Source of the DNA: a virus
Length of the DNA stretch: 64,000 bases
Strand: one strand, 5' to 3'
Virus record (IMG/VR): IMGVR_UViG_3300024262_000018
Location: 1 to 64,000 of that record
Shown: piece by piece, positions 49,773-56,121 of the stretch
Position numbering within the stretch: position 1 is the first letter of the stretch
Layout of the letters: every line of letters begins with the position of its first letter
Notes under the pieces: generated by a model
What the model was told of the DNA's origin: nothing
Seen by the model: only the letters and a program-made list of their open reading frames with translations
Database searches by the model: none
Translations under genes and position numbers: made by a program

Positions 49773-50112
49773 CGAATCAATGACGCTTAAAAAACTAAAA
49801 GAAATTATAAAATGGGAAACTGATCGACTTACTAAGGCTCGTCCTGGCTCAAAACGAGATCATATTTTTTGGGCAACATTAAAAATTTCAGAAGAAGTTG
49901 GAGAAGTTGTCGAGCAGGTTTTAGCCTCAGAAGGTTTTCAAAGACAACCCAAATTAGATGCTTACAAAAAGGAACATCTTAAACACGAAATTGCTGATGT
50001 TCTTTTAGTCACAATGATTTTAGCAGAACGCTTGGGAATCGATATAGAAGAAGCATTAAAAGAGAAGATAGAGATAGTAGAAAAAAGGACATACGAAGAA
50101 TATAATACATAG
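49762..50112 (+). CDS. MazG-like NTP pyrophosphohydrolase
   Basis: The 116-aa product has the all-alpha NTP-PPase metal-binding helices: KISEEVGEVVEQVL (EExxE) and HEIADVLLVTMILAERLGIDIEEAL (ExxD). Family enzymes hydrolyse NTP or dNTP to NMP and pyrophosphate. In phages they are thought to adjust nucleotide pools or alarmone levels during infection. The length fits a single MazG-type domain. Confidence 0.85.
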   Translation: MKNDESMTLKKLKEIIKWETDRLTKARPGSKRDHIFWATLKISEEVGEVVEQVLASEGFQRQPKLDAYKKEHLKHEIADVLLVTMILAERLGIDIEEALKEKIEIVEKRTYEEYNT

Positions 50113-50175
50113 GATCAACACTATTTTTACAGAATATTAAATTATGAATATATACATAAAACACATTCTCCCCTT

Positions 50176-50202
50176 CCTTTGAGTTAGTTCAACTTAAAGG
50201 AG
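50176..50202 (+). promoter_or_regulatory. Hairpin overlapping the ribosome site of the next gene
   Basis: CCTTTgAGTT and AACTtAAAGG pair around a 5-nt loop. The right arm (50,191-50,200) contains the first part of the AAAGGAG site used by the ATG at 50,210. The folded form would hide the ribosome site, so translation of this gene may be controlled. Confidence 0.5.
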
Positions 50203-50209
50203 ACACAAT

Positions 50210-50650
50210 ATGGGAAGTTTTAGGCACCCAAGGACTCAACAAGAAAAAAGGCAGAATCAGAATTGCGAATATTGTCGTCCTGCACGAAGACCTCATAATC
50301 TGATAGACGCTTGGGATGATGATCGTAAACATACTGACAAATGTTGGAAGAACTACAGAAAAACTCAATATAAAGTAAAAGCCCTTCCTAAAAAGAAAAA
50401 GAATAGTTCTTCTTTCGCAAAATCTATGGAGAATAAAGATCATTGGCATTTAAATCACAGATGCCAATATTGGTGTCATCGTCGTTTTTACGAAAATAAA
50501 TGCAAAGGCTGTGAAGATAGAGAATTGAATAGAAAAGAATATGAGCAAAGAGAGTTTAAAAAATTGCAGGCTCAATATGCGTTAGAACAAAAAGAGCGTC
50601 AACGAGAATGGAATAAAGAGTGTTACGAGTATTATTGGCATGGAAACTAA
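50210..50650 (+). CDS. Hypothetical Cys/Trp/Arg-rich protein
   Basis: AAGGAG lies 7 nt before the ATG. The 146-aa product has NCEYCRPARRPHNLIDAWDDDRKHTDKCWKNYRKTQYK, then a second Cys/His cluster (HRCQYWCHRRFYENKCKGCEDRELN) that could bind zinc, and a helical charged end. The stop overlaps the start of the small HNH gene by 11 nt. I recognise no family; nucleic-acid binding is plausible from its basic, zinc-site-like composition. Confidence 0.6.
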   Translation: MGSFRHPRTQQEKRQNQNCEYCRPARRPHNLIDAWDDDRKHTDKCWKNYRKTQYKVKALPKKKKNSSSFAKSMENKDHWHLNHRCQYWCHRRFYENKCKGCEDRELNRKEYEQREFKKLQAQYALEQKERQREWNKECYEYYWHGN

Positions 50651-50978
50651 AAAACAAAAACTGAAAGAATTAAGAAGATTATTTAGAGAACAAGTTCTTA
50701 AAAGGGACAATAACCAATGCGCATTTTGCGATTGCAAAGAAGATCTTGATGCTCATCATATAACAAATAGAAATTATATGCCCATGTATGGATATGTAAT
50801 CTCAAATGGGATAACATTGTGTAATGCTCATCATGCGTTAGCAGAACATTATTCTAGAGCAATTCTTAAAGAAAGTATGGAAGAGTTTTCGCCAGAGAAC
50901 TTATATAAAATAATTGATTCCTCGTATGACAAAGCATTATCAGATTGCGTAAAATTAGAAGAAGGAATTATAGGGTAA
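50640..50978 (+). CDS. Small HNH endonuclease
   Basis: The 112-aa product contains REQVLKRDNNQCAFCDC, EDLDAHHITNRN and GITLCNAHHALAEHY, a complete HNH core with a CxxC...CxxxH zinc frame. There is no DNA-recognition domain besides a short helical end. It may be a free-standing homing nuclease or a general phage HNH. It lies 6 nt before a tRNA-Gln. Confidence 0.8.
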   Translation: METKKQKLKELRRLFREQVLKRDNNQCAFCDCKEDLDAHHITNRNYMPMYGYVISNGITLCNAHHALAEHYSRAILKESMEEFSPENLYKIIDSSYDKALSDCVKLEEGIIG

Positions 50979-50984
50979 TAAATT

Positions 50985-51055
50985 GGGCTCATAGTGTAGC
51001 AGTAGCACGAAACACTTTGAATGTTTTAGCTCCGGTGCAAATCCGGGTGAGCCTG
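50985..51055 (+). tRNA. tRNA-Gln, anticodon TTG (short variable loop)
   Basis: Acceptor GGGCTCA/TGAGCCT (first pair G-T), D arm GTGT/GCAC, anticodon arm AAACA-CTTTGAA-TGTTT, T arm TCCGG-TGCAAAT-CCGGG, discriminator G. It begins 6 nt after the small HNH gene. Confidence 0.85.
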
Positions 51056-51066
51056 TTAATGTGACT

Positions 51067-51106
51067 AGGGCAGTAGCTTAGTTGGTGGTAGAACACGGCT
51101 TTGAAT
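51067..51106 (+). pseudogene. 5' half of an interrupted tRNA
   Basis: AGGGCAG-TA-GCTTAGTTGGTGGTAGAAC-ACGG-CTTTGAA reads as acceptor, D arm (one mismatch) and anticodon loop of a tRNA, probably Gln-like from the CTTTGAA loop. Then the sequence changes into the leader of an unrelated gene. The matching 3' acceptor CTGCCCT lies at 52,533-52,539. Confidence 0.65.
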
Positions 51107-51114
51107 ATATAAAA

Positions 51115-51486
51115 ATGAAAATACATCCAACTAAAATAACTGAATATCCATATTGGCAGGAAGACTCACCAGAAAAAACGATGAGTGCTTCATACTCAGG
51201 ATACTATAGCATTTGGCCCGACAATGAATATAACGACTGTTCGTTTATTTCTAGTGGATTCAATTTCTCTGGTAATATTGTTATAGCCCTTCGACCAGGT
51301 GGGAATCAAACAGACGGTGATGTTTTTGTAATTTGTAATGGTGACAAATGGGAATCCCCCTCTGGCTATCATCTATCTCATTTTAAGATTTCTGGGGAAA
51401 GATTAAATGCAGACATGTTAGCTCAAAATAGCGGATGTACATATGAATATATACGAAAGACAATAGAAAAAATAATCTGCAAATAA
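51115..51486 (+). CDS. Hypothetical protein inserted in the tRNA cluster
   Basis: The ATG at 51,115 is preferred, because the in-frame ATG at 51,082 lies inside the tRNA 5' half. No Shine-Dalgarno site is visible. The 123-aa product is soluble, beta-rich (SASYSGYYSIWPDNEYNDC; NIVIALRPGGNQTDGDVFVICNGDKWESPSG) with a helical end. It stops 4 nt before tRNA-Gln. No family is recognised. It lies within the DNA that separates the two halves of the broken tRNA. Confidence 0.55.
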   Translation: MKIHPTKITEYPYWQEDSPEKTMSASYSGYYSIWPDNEYNDCSFISSGFNFSGNIVIALRPGGNQTDGDVFVICNGDKWESPSGYHLSHFKISGERLNADMLAQNSGCTYEYIRKTIEKIICK

Positions 51487-51490
51487 ATAT

Positions 51491-51573
51491 AGAGTGGTAG
51501 AATAATTGGTAATTCACTGGACTTTGAATCCAGGTCCGAAAGGATAATGAAGGTTCAAATCCTTCCCACTCTA
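51491..51573 (+). tRNA. tRNA-Gln, anticodon TTG, with long variable arm
   Basis: Acceptor AGAGTGG/CCACTCT, D arm GAAT-AATTGGTA-ATTC, anticodon arm CTGGA-CTTTGAA-TCCAG, T arm GAAGG-TTCAAAT-CCTTC, discriminator A. The variable region has 15 nt with a 3-bp stem (TCC-GAAA-GGA), as in class II tRNAs. Gln tRNAs normally have about 5 nt there. Confidence 0.88.
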
Positions 51574-51586
51574 TTATAATATTTAT

Positions 51587-51669
51587 AGAGCGATAGAGTA
51601 ATTGGCAACTCACCGGACTCTGACTCCGGACTCGTAAGGGTATTGAAGGTTCAAATCCTTCTCGCTCTG
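51587..51669 (+). tRNA. tRNA-Gln, anticodon CTG, with long variable arm
   Basis: Acceptor AGAGCGA/TCGCTCT, D arm GAGT-AATTGGCA-ACTC, anticodon arm CCGGA-CTCTGAC-TCCGG, T arm GAAGG-TTCAAAT-CCTTC, discriminator G. The 15-nt variable region again folds (CTC-GTAA-GGG). It is a sister copy of the tRNA at 51,491. Confidence 0.88.
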
Positions 51670-51756
51670 TTAAACAAATATTTAGTTTCTTGAAGGAAAT
51701 AGCGTAAAGAGTTAGTATGTATTATCACGCTACGTTATTTGCTAAGGAATTATAAA

Positions 51757-52551
51757 ATGAGAAAAAGAACAAATCCCATCTGGAAAGTAGATATAAAAAA
51801 TTTTGTTAAAATAATTGACGAATCTAATACTATATCAGAAGTTGTAGACAAGATAGGAATAAAAGGTAGATATAGACAAACCTGTTGCAAAACGGTTGTC
51901 CGAAGAGCAGAAGTTGAAAAAATATCTTTAGACGGTTTACGAAAACGTTTTAAAAAATATAATAAGAACTTTTTAGCAAACATTAATAAAGAAAAAACGA
52001 TACCGCTTAAAAAAATACTTATTAATAATTCACACTACAACCGTGGGCATCTAAAAGACAGGCTAATAAAAAATAAAATACTTAAAAACGAATGTGCTAT
52101 TTGTAAACAAAAACCGAAATGGAACAATCAAATCCTCGTAATGGTTCTAGATCACATTAATGGCGTAAAAAATGACAATAGGTTAAACAACCTTAGACTA
52201 TTATGTCCCAATTGCAATAGTCAACAATCTACATTTGCAGGACGAAATATTAAAAAACAACGAAAATTAAAAAAGTCAGAAATAAACCCAGAATGGAGAA
52301 ACGCATGCCGCCCAAAAACCCGAAAAGTTAAAAGACCAGATAAAGAAGAATTACTTAAATTACTATGGGAAATACCAACCGCTCAACTCGCTAAAAGATA
52401 TGGAGTAACAGACAAGGCTATAGAAAAGTGGTCAAAAGCCTATGGTATAACAAAACCAGCAAGAGGTTATTGGGCGAAAAAAAGTAAAAGTGACAAAAAA
52501 TACAATAAGCTTACAATAGGTTCAAATCCTTCCTGCCCTGTTACAAAGTGA
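51757..52551 (+). CDS. HNH homing endonuclease ending inside a tRNA 3' half
   Basis: The ATG at 51,757 has AAGGA upstream. The 264-aa product has an N-terminal helical region (ISEVVDKIGIKGRYRQTCCKTVVRR) resembling a recognition helix-turn-helix. An HNH core follows (CAICKQKPKWNN, LVMVLDHINGVKNDNRLNNLRLLCPNCNSQQ), then the same C-terminal domain as the endonuclease at 47,759 (TAQLAKRYGVTDKAIEKWSKAYGI, then TKPARGYWAKK). Its last 10 codons (GSNPSCPVTK) are encoded by a tRNA T-arm and acceptor sequence. This suggests that the gene was inserted into a tRNA. Confidence 0.87.
   Translation: MRKRTNPIWKVDIKNFVKIIDESNTISEVVDKIGIKGRYRQTCCKTVVRRAEVEKISLDGLRKRFKKYNKNFLANINKEKTIPLKKILINNSHYNRGHLKDRLIKNKILKNECAICKQKPKWNNQILVMVLDHINGVKNDNRLNNLRLLCPNCNSQQSTFAGRNIKKQRKLKKSEINPEWRNACRPKTRKVKRPDKEELLKLLWEIPTAQLAKRYGVTDKAIEKWSKAYGITKPARGYWAKKSKSDKKYNKLTIGSNPSCPVTK
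52516..52540 (+). pseudogene. 3' half of the interrupted tRNA
   Basis: ATAGG-TTCAAAT-CCTTC-CTGCCCT-G gives a T loop, 3' T stem, acceptor strand and discriminator. The acceptor CTGCCCT is the exact complement of AGGGCAG at 51,067. The 5' T stem is damaged (ATAGG instead of GAAGG), consistent with replacement by the endonuclease gene end. Confidence 0.6.
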
Positions 52552-52602
52552 AGCATTTTGATCTATAATATGATAACTAGCGTATCGAAGAAGGGAAAAA
52601 CT

Positions 52603-52986
52603 ATGAATAAAGATTACGTTGCTAAAGCTAAACACCTTGCTCAGAAGATCCAGGACGACAAACAAAAAATGCGTGAGGATAGTATTAAAGACACCAAAAA
52701 GTTTGTCGCAGCTACGACTAAAATGAGGGACAAAGTGAAAGCAGCCCTGATGCCATTTGACAATCTCCCATTAAATAGCGGAAAATTGCATATCGTATCG
52801 GATGAGATATTGAATATTCAACTTATCCAACGTAAACCGAATGAGAAAGACATAGAACTGCTCAGTCTTGGTATATATCCTAATGAAATCGTATTTGCCT
52901 ATCCGGCACATTGGAATTATAACACGTACAGGTCTATAAATGAGTTGTTAGACTTTATAGCGAAGTTCGTTTCCAAACGCTTATAA
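52603..52986 (+). CDS. Hypothetical protein, helical N-terminus
   Basis: The ATG at 52,603 has GAAGGGA upstream. Residues 1-55 of 127 are Lys/Asp-rich helix, and the rest is alpha/beta (KLHIVSDEILNIQLIQRKPNEKDIELLSLGIYPNEIVFAYPAHW) ending in a helix. There is no membrane or metal motif. It precedes the NADAR gene by 30 nt. Function is unknown. Confidence 0.6.
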   Translation: MNKDYVAKAKHLAQKIQDDKQKMREDSIKDTKKFVAATTKMRDKVKAALMPFDNLPLNSGKLHIVSDEILNIQLIQRKPNEKDIELLSLGIYPNEIVFAYPAHWNYNTYRSINELLDFIAKFVSKRL

Positions 52987-53016
52987 AACCCTATACCACC
53001 ATATTAGGAGAAATGA

Positions 53017-53553
53017 ATGTTGAAGATCAACGCTTGTAGTACAACTGATGAATTTGTTTTCTTTTGGGACAGTCTTTTCAGCCAGTGGTATTCTTGTGAA
53101 TTTACAGATTATACCGACAAGACAGAATATGTCTCGGCAGAACAATATATGATGCGACAAAAAGCCCTTTTATTCGGAGATGAAGAAATAGCAGAAAAAA
53201 TCATGTCTGCTAAGTCTCCCTATATATGCAAGTCTTTAGGCAAACAAGTCAAAAACTTTTCTAATGAAAAATGGATTGCAAATAGGATGTCAATCGTAAC
53301 ACAAGGTAATTATCTAAAATTTTCTCAGGATTTAGATCTTAAGAATACTTTAACGTCTACCGGAGATAGAATTCTTGTTGAGGCTAGCCCTAAAGATAAA
53401 ATATGGGGAATAGGACTAGATCGAAACGATTCTGCCGATACCATAGAAGATGTCTCAAGTTGGCAAGGATTAAATCTTTTAGGAATATGCCTCATGAACG
53501 TAAGAAGTCATTTCAAACTTATAGATAACGTTTTTGATGCCTGGAGAAATTAA
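53017..53553 (+). CDS. NADAR (YbiA/DUF1768) family N-glycosidase-like protein
   Basis: The 178-aa product shows the family sequence: FFWDSLFSQWYSCEF, EYVSAEQYMMRQKALLFGDEEIAEKIM, KSLGKQVKNFSNEKW, and LVEASPKDKIWGIGLDRND. YbiA acts on riboflavin pathway intermediates. Other NADAR proteins remove ADP-ribose from modified guanine in DNA and counter ADP-ribosylating toxins. In a phage, reversal of defence-linked ADP-ribosylation is an attractive role but is inferred. AGGAG precedes the ATG, and the gene sits 3 nt before the next one. Confidence 0.88.
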   Translation: MLKINACSTTDEFVFFWDSLFSQWYSCEFTDYTDKTEYVSAEQYMMRQKALLFGDEEIAEKIMSAKSPYICKSLGKQVKNFSNEKWIANRMSIVTQGNYLKFSQDLDLKNTLTSTGDRILVEASPKDKIWGIGLDRNDSADTIEDVSSWQGLNLLGICLMNVRSHFKLIDNVFDAWRN

Positions 53554-53556
53554 TAA

Positions 53557-54093
53557 ATGAGAGATAGTTGTCTTAATTGCGTAAGAAAACATTTATCAGT
53601 GGCTCATGTTTTGACGTTTGAAAAAACATTTCAAGGAATAGATCTATTAACCCATATCGGTCAAGCAGAAGTTCTGTTTGACGAATTTCTGACAGGCGAT
53701 TATGATGTCCATTTTTGGCTATCCGTTGGTCATCTTGCGCGAATTGAAAATTATTTATATAGTAATCATAAAATTAAAAACTTTATACAATTAGCAGACA
53801 CTATTCGTAAAGAAAGGGTTATGGCTATTGAGAATGCAGATTACAGACCTGATTTTTTATTATTAGGCAAGAATATCAGGAAACTCGTTAAAAATCTAAA
53901 TATCCAGGATATTGACTACGAATGCGGAATTAAAGGTAATATTCTTGAGGCCGTTGAGGAGACTATAAAAGAGTATCCTAAATTATCAAAGAAAATATTC
54001 GCGGAGTATTCAAAAGCGATGGAACAGAAGCAAGGTTGGGAACAAATAGATTTTCTAGAACTGATAGAAATAGCTACAGTGTTAGAAGAATAA
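53557..54093 (+). CDS. Hypothetical protein with CxxC-KHL motif
   Basis: The 178-aa product opens MRDSCLNCVRKHLSVAHVLTFE, then THIGQAEVLFDEFLTGDYDVHFWLSVGHLARIENYL. The C-x-x-C-x-x-KHLxxAxxL start followed by an IGHLAxAE-type helix is a pattern I recall from phage and MAG proteins of unknown function. The remainder is helical. It follows NADAR by 3 nt, so the two are probably made together; a shared counter-defence or repair role is speculation. Confidence 0.6.
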   Translation: MRDSCLNCVRKHLSVAHVLTFEKTFQGIDLLTHIGQAEVLFDEFLTGDYDVHFWLSVGHLARIENYLYSNHKIKNFIQLADTIRKERVMAIENADYRPDFLLLGKNIRKLVKNLNIQDIDYECGIKGNILEAVEETIKEYPKLSKKIFAEYSKAMEQKQGWEQIDFLELIEIATVLEE

Positions 54094-54211
54094 GTATTTA
54101 ATCCGCATAATCTGGTATTCTCTTCAAACTCACCATTTTGCCCTTTTTAATTTATAAAGGTTAAAGAGAGGGATTGTATAATTAATAGTGAGTTTATACT
54201 GGAGTTATAAA

Positions 54212-54664
54212 ATGGATAAAAGCGTTTGGAAAATAACAGTTCAGAAATGCGATCTATTATTAGAGAACACTGAAGGGAACCAGATAGTTTCTATTGGTAT
54301 TATTAACCGCCTAGAATCATCGATGGTGAATAAGGGGTTTGTTCGTTTAGATAGATTGCCGGAAGAATGGTGCGAGATTTATGGAATGACAAGATTTGAA
54401 GGACAGATCACGACGCTCAGAAATGTTAAGGACTTTTGGGGAAAAGTATTTCCAATATTATTTTCACTAGCAGATGGACACCCTTTACTATGGCAGTGTT
54501 CAGCCAAACACGCTAGATTTTATAAACTTTCCTTTAGCAGGCAAAATGTATATAAATTCTCTTTTGTGGCCGGAAGTCTAGCCGGTCAAGATCCGATTGA
54601 CGATTATAATAGCCTTACAGGCGGCAGCATTGACGAACAAATAGTTATGCTGGAATTAGCATAA
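54212..54664 (+). CDS. Hypothetical 150-aa protein
   Basis: The ATG at 54,212 has GGAG 7 nt upstream. The product is alpha/beta (VWKITVQKCDLLLENTEGNQIVSIGI; SFVAGSLAGQDPIDDYNSLTGG) without a known motif. The 118-nt gap upstream holds TTGTATAATTAATAG at about 54,175, a possible sigma70-like -10, so it may start its own transcript. Confidence 0.55.
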   Translation: MDKSVWKITVQKCDLLLENTEGNQIVSIGIINRLESSMVNKGFVRLDRLPEEWCEIYGMTRFEGQITTLRNVKDFWGKVFPILFSLADGHPLLWQCSAKHARFYKLSFSRQNVYKFSFVAGSLAGQDPIDDYNSLTGGSIDEQIVMLELA

Positions 54665-54696
54665 TCTAAATAAAATCTATAACTTTGTGGCATCAT

Positions 54697-54716
54697 TTCT
54701 CGATAATCTGTATATA
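54697..54716 (+). promoter_or_regulatory. Candidate promoter, TTCTCGATAATCTGTATATA element
   Basis: On the plus strand TTTCTCGATAATCTGTATATAAC precedes the gene at 54,739. It shares the CGATAAT core with the minus-strand elements at 9157, 13,236 and 23,966. It is the only copy I noticed in the rightward block. Confidence 0.3.
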
Positions 54717-54738
54717 ACTCTTATATATGGAGATTAAC

Positions 54739-55485
54739 ATGCAGAATAATAGCTCTTTAGTGAGTACTTTAACCCTTGAAAATGCAAAACTTGCCACAAA
54801 AGAAATTATAGATACCTTTATTAATGAAGGTACTGAAGAGAATATAGAAATAGATTATAAGATAACCTTTGGTGTAGCTTCGAGTTGCGAAACGAATACT
54901 GCATTTAAATTCAATTTTAAAGAGAATAGTTTTTTATTCCAACTTGCTTCTTTAGCCTCGACAATCGAGGAATTATCTAGCGAAGAGCATGACGCCCTTT
55001 TAGCATTTGAGAAAATGGTAATTAAAGAAATTGAAGATCATCATTTTAATACAATAAAAGCCAAACTGAGGGAATTCACTCCCTTGGATCATGAGAAGAT
55101 GTCAAAAATAAACCCTTTTACTAGGCAAAAAATATTAGAAACGATTTTTCCAATGACGAATTCTAAAGTCATCTCTTGTCTTTTTAATTTACTATTTGTT
55201 CCTGATGGTGACGATGGTTACATTTTAATGGTAAATAAAAATTCTCCCAAGCCAGGACTCTCTACGACTTCCGTATCTAATGATTTAATTAAAAGGCACT
55301 CTGAAACTGGAAAGAATTTCGATGAAATCATTAAAGACAGAAAAGCGGCTGAGGACGATCAATATAAATATGTAGTAAGTGTAACAAAAAAATATTATGA
55401 ATACCAATGTCAATTATCGCTGCATGTGGACTATTCTCCAGCTCCAAAAGAAGAAGTAGACGCAAAAATGAAAGACATTATTTGA
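54739..55485 (+). CDS. Hypothetical 248-aa protein
   Basis: The ATG at 54,739 lies 6-7 nt after GGAG and is preferred over the ATG at 54,727. The product is Glu/Lys/Asn-rich, mixed alpha/beta, with NIEIDYKITFGVASSCETNTAFKFNF and a C-terminus predicted to be mostly strands (YKYVVSVTKKYYEYQCQLSLHVDYSPAP). No family is recognised. It is followed after 15 nt by the DNA glycosylase. Confidence 0.55.
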   Translation: MQNNSSLVSTLTLENAKLATKEIIDTFINEGTEENIEIDYKITFGVASSCETNTAFKFNFKENSFLFQLASLASTIEELSSEEHDALLAFEKMVIKEIEDHHFNTIKAKLREFTPLDHEKMSKINPFTRQKILETIFPMTNSKVISCLFNLLFVPDGDDGYILMVNKNSPKPGLSTTSVSNDLIKRHSETGKNFDEIIKDRKAAEDDQYKYVVSVTKKYYEYQCQLSLHVDYSPAPKEEVDAKMKDII

Positions 55486-55500
55486 GGATGAAAGAAAAAA

Positions 55501-56121
55501 ATGGTTGAACCAACAATATGCACCGATTACCGTCGAACGACTGCCGAATTAGAAGAGTTTTTATTATTTAGTATCTCTGTAGCTGGAAAAACCGCGAGCC
55601 AGATATCTACAGCACTAGAGCGTTTTTTTAATTTTGCAGATCAAATTATAATGCAACAGGTAAAAACTTATGATGTAAAAATCCTCATGACAGAAAAAAA
55701 CAAATATAATACACCTTTTAAGGCTATAAAAAGATTGATAGAAATTGAGGAATTAGAAAATACAATTAAAATAAGTAGTCTTGGGCAGCACAATAAATTA
55801 AAAAAATCTTTTACTGAGTTGGTTAAAAGTAACTTGGACTTGAAGAATTGCACAGTAGATGAATTAGAAAAGATCCACGGCATTGGTCCTAAAACATCTA
55901 GATTTTTCATATTACACACAAGACCTAAGCAAAAATTAGCGGTTCTAGATACTCATATTCTAAAATATATTAAACAATACATTGCAGATACCCCAAAAAC
56001 AACACCTTCGAAAAAAAGATATAATGAATTAGAACAATGGTTTATTAAACACTGTGAAACTTTAAAAGTGGATATTGCAGAATATGACTTACAAATATGG
56101 AATAGTTATGCCAGAAAATAA
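55501..56121 (+). CDS. EndoIII/HhH-type DNA glycosylase-like protein
   Basis: The 206-aa helical product carries a helix-hairpin-helix TVDELEKIHGIGPKTSRFFILHT. It is followed by KQKLAVLDTHILKYIKQYI, in which LDTHIL holds the catalytic-type Asp of HhH-GPD glycosylases. There is no Fe-S cysteine cluster. Such enzymes excise damaged or modified bases, so in a phage it could repair DNA or act on host or phage modified bases. The end overlaps the start of the next gene by 14 nt. Confidence 0.8.
   Translation: MVEPTICTDYRRTTAELEEFLLFSISVAGKTASQISTALERFFNFADQIIMQQVKTYDVKILMTEKNKYNTPFKAIKRLIEIEELENTIKISSLGQHNKLKKSFTELVKSNLDLKNCTVDELEKIHGIGPKTSRFFILHTRPKQKLAVLDTHILKYIKQYIADTPKTTPSKKRYNELEQWFIKHCETLKVDIAEYDLQIWNSYARK

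Noticed and set aside
51107-52515. Group I intron in a tRNA anticodon loop
   Set aside because: The interval contains two complete tRNA genes and two protein genes, and no group I core (P3-P8, terminal G) could be made out. Insertion or replacement explains it better.
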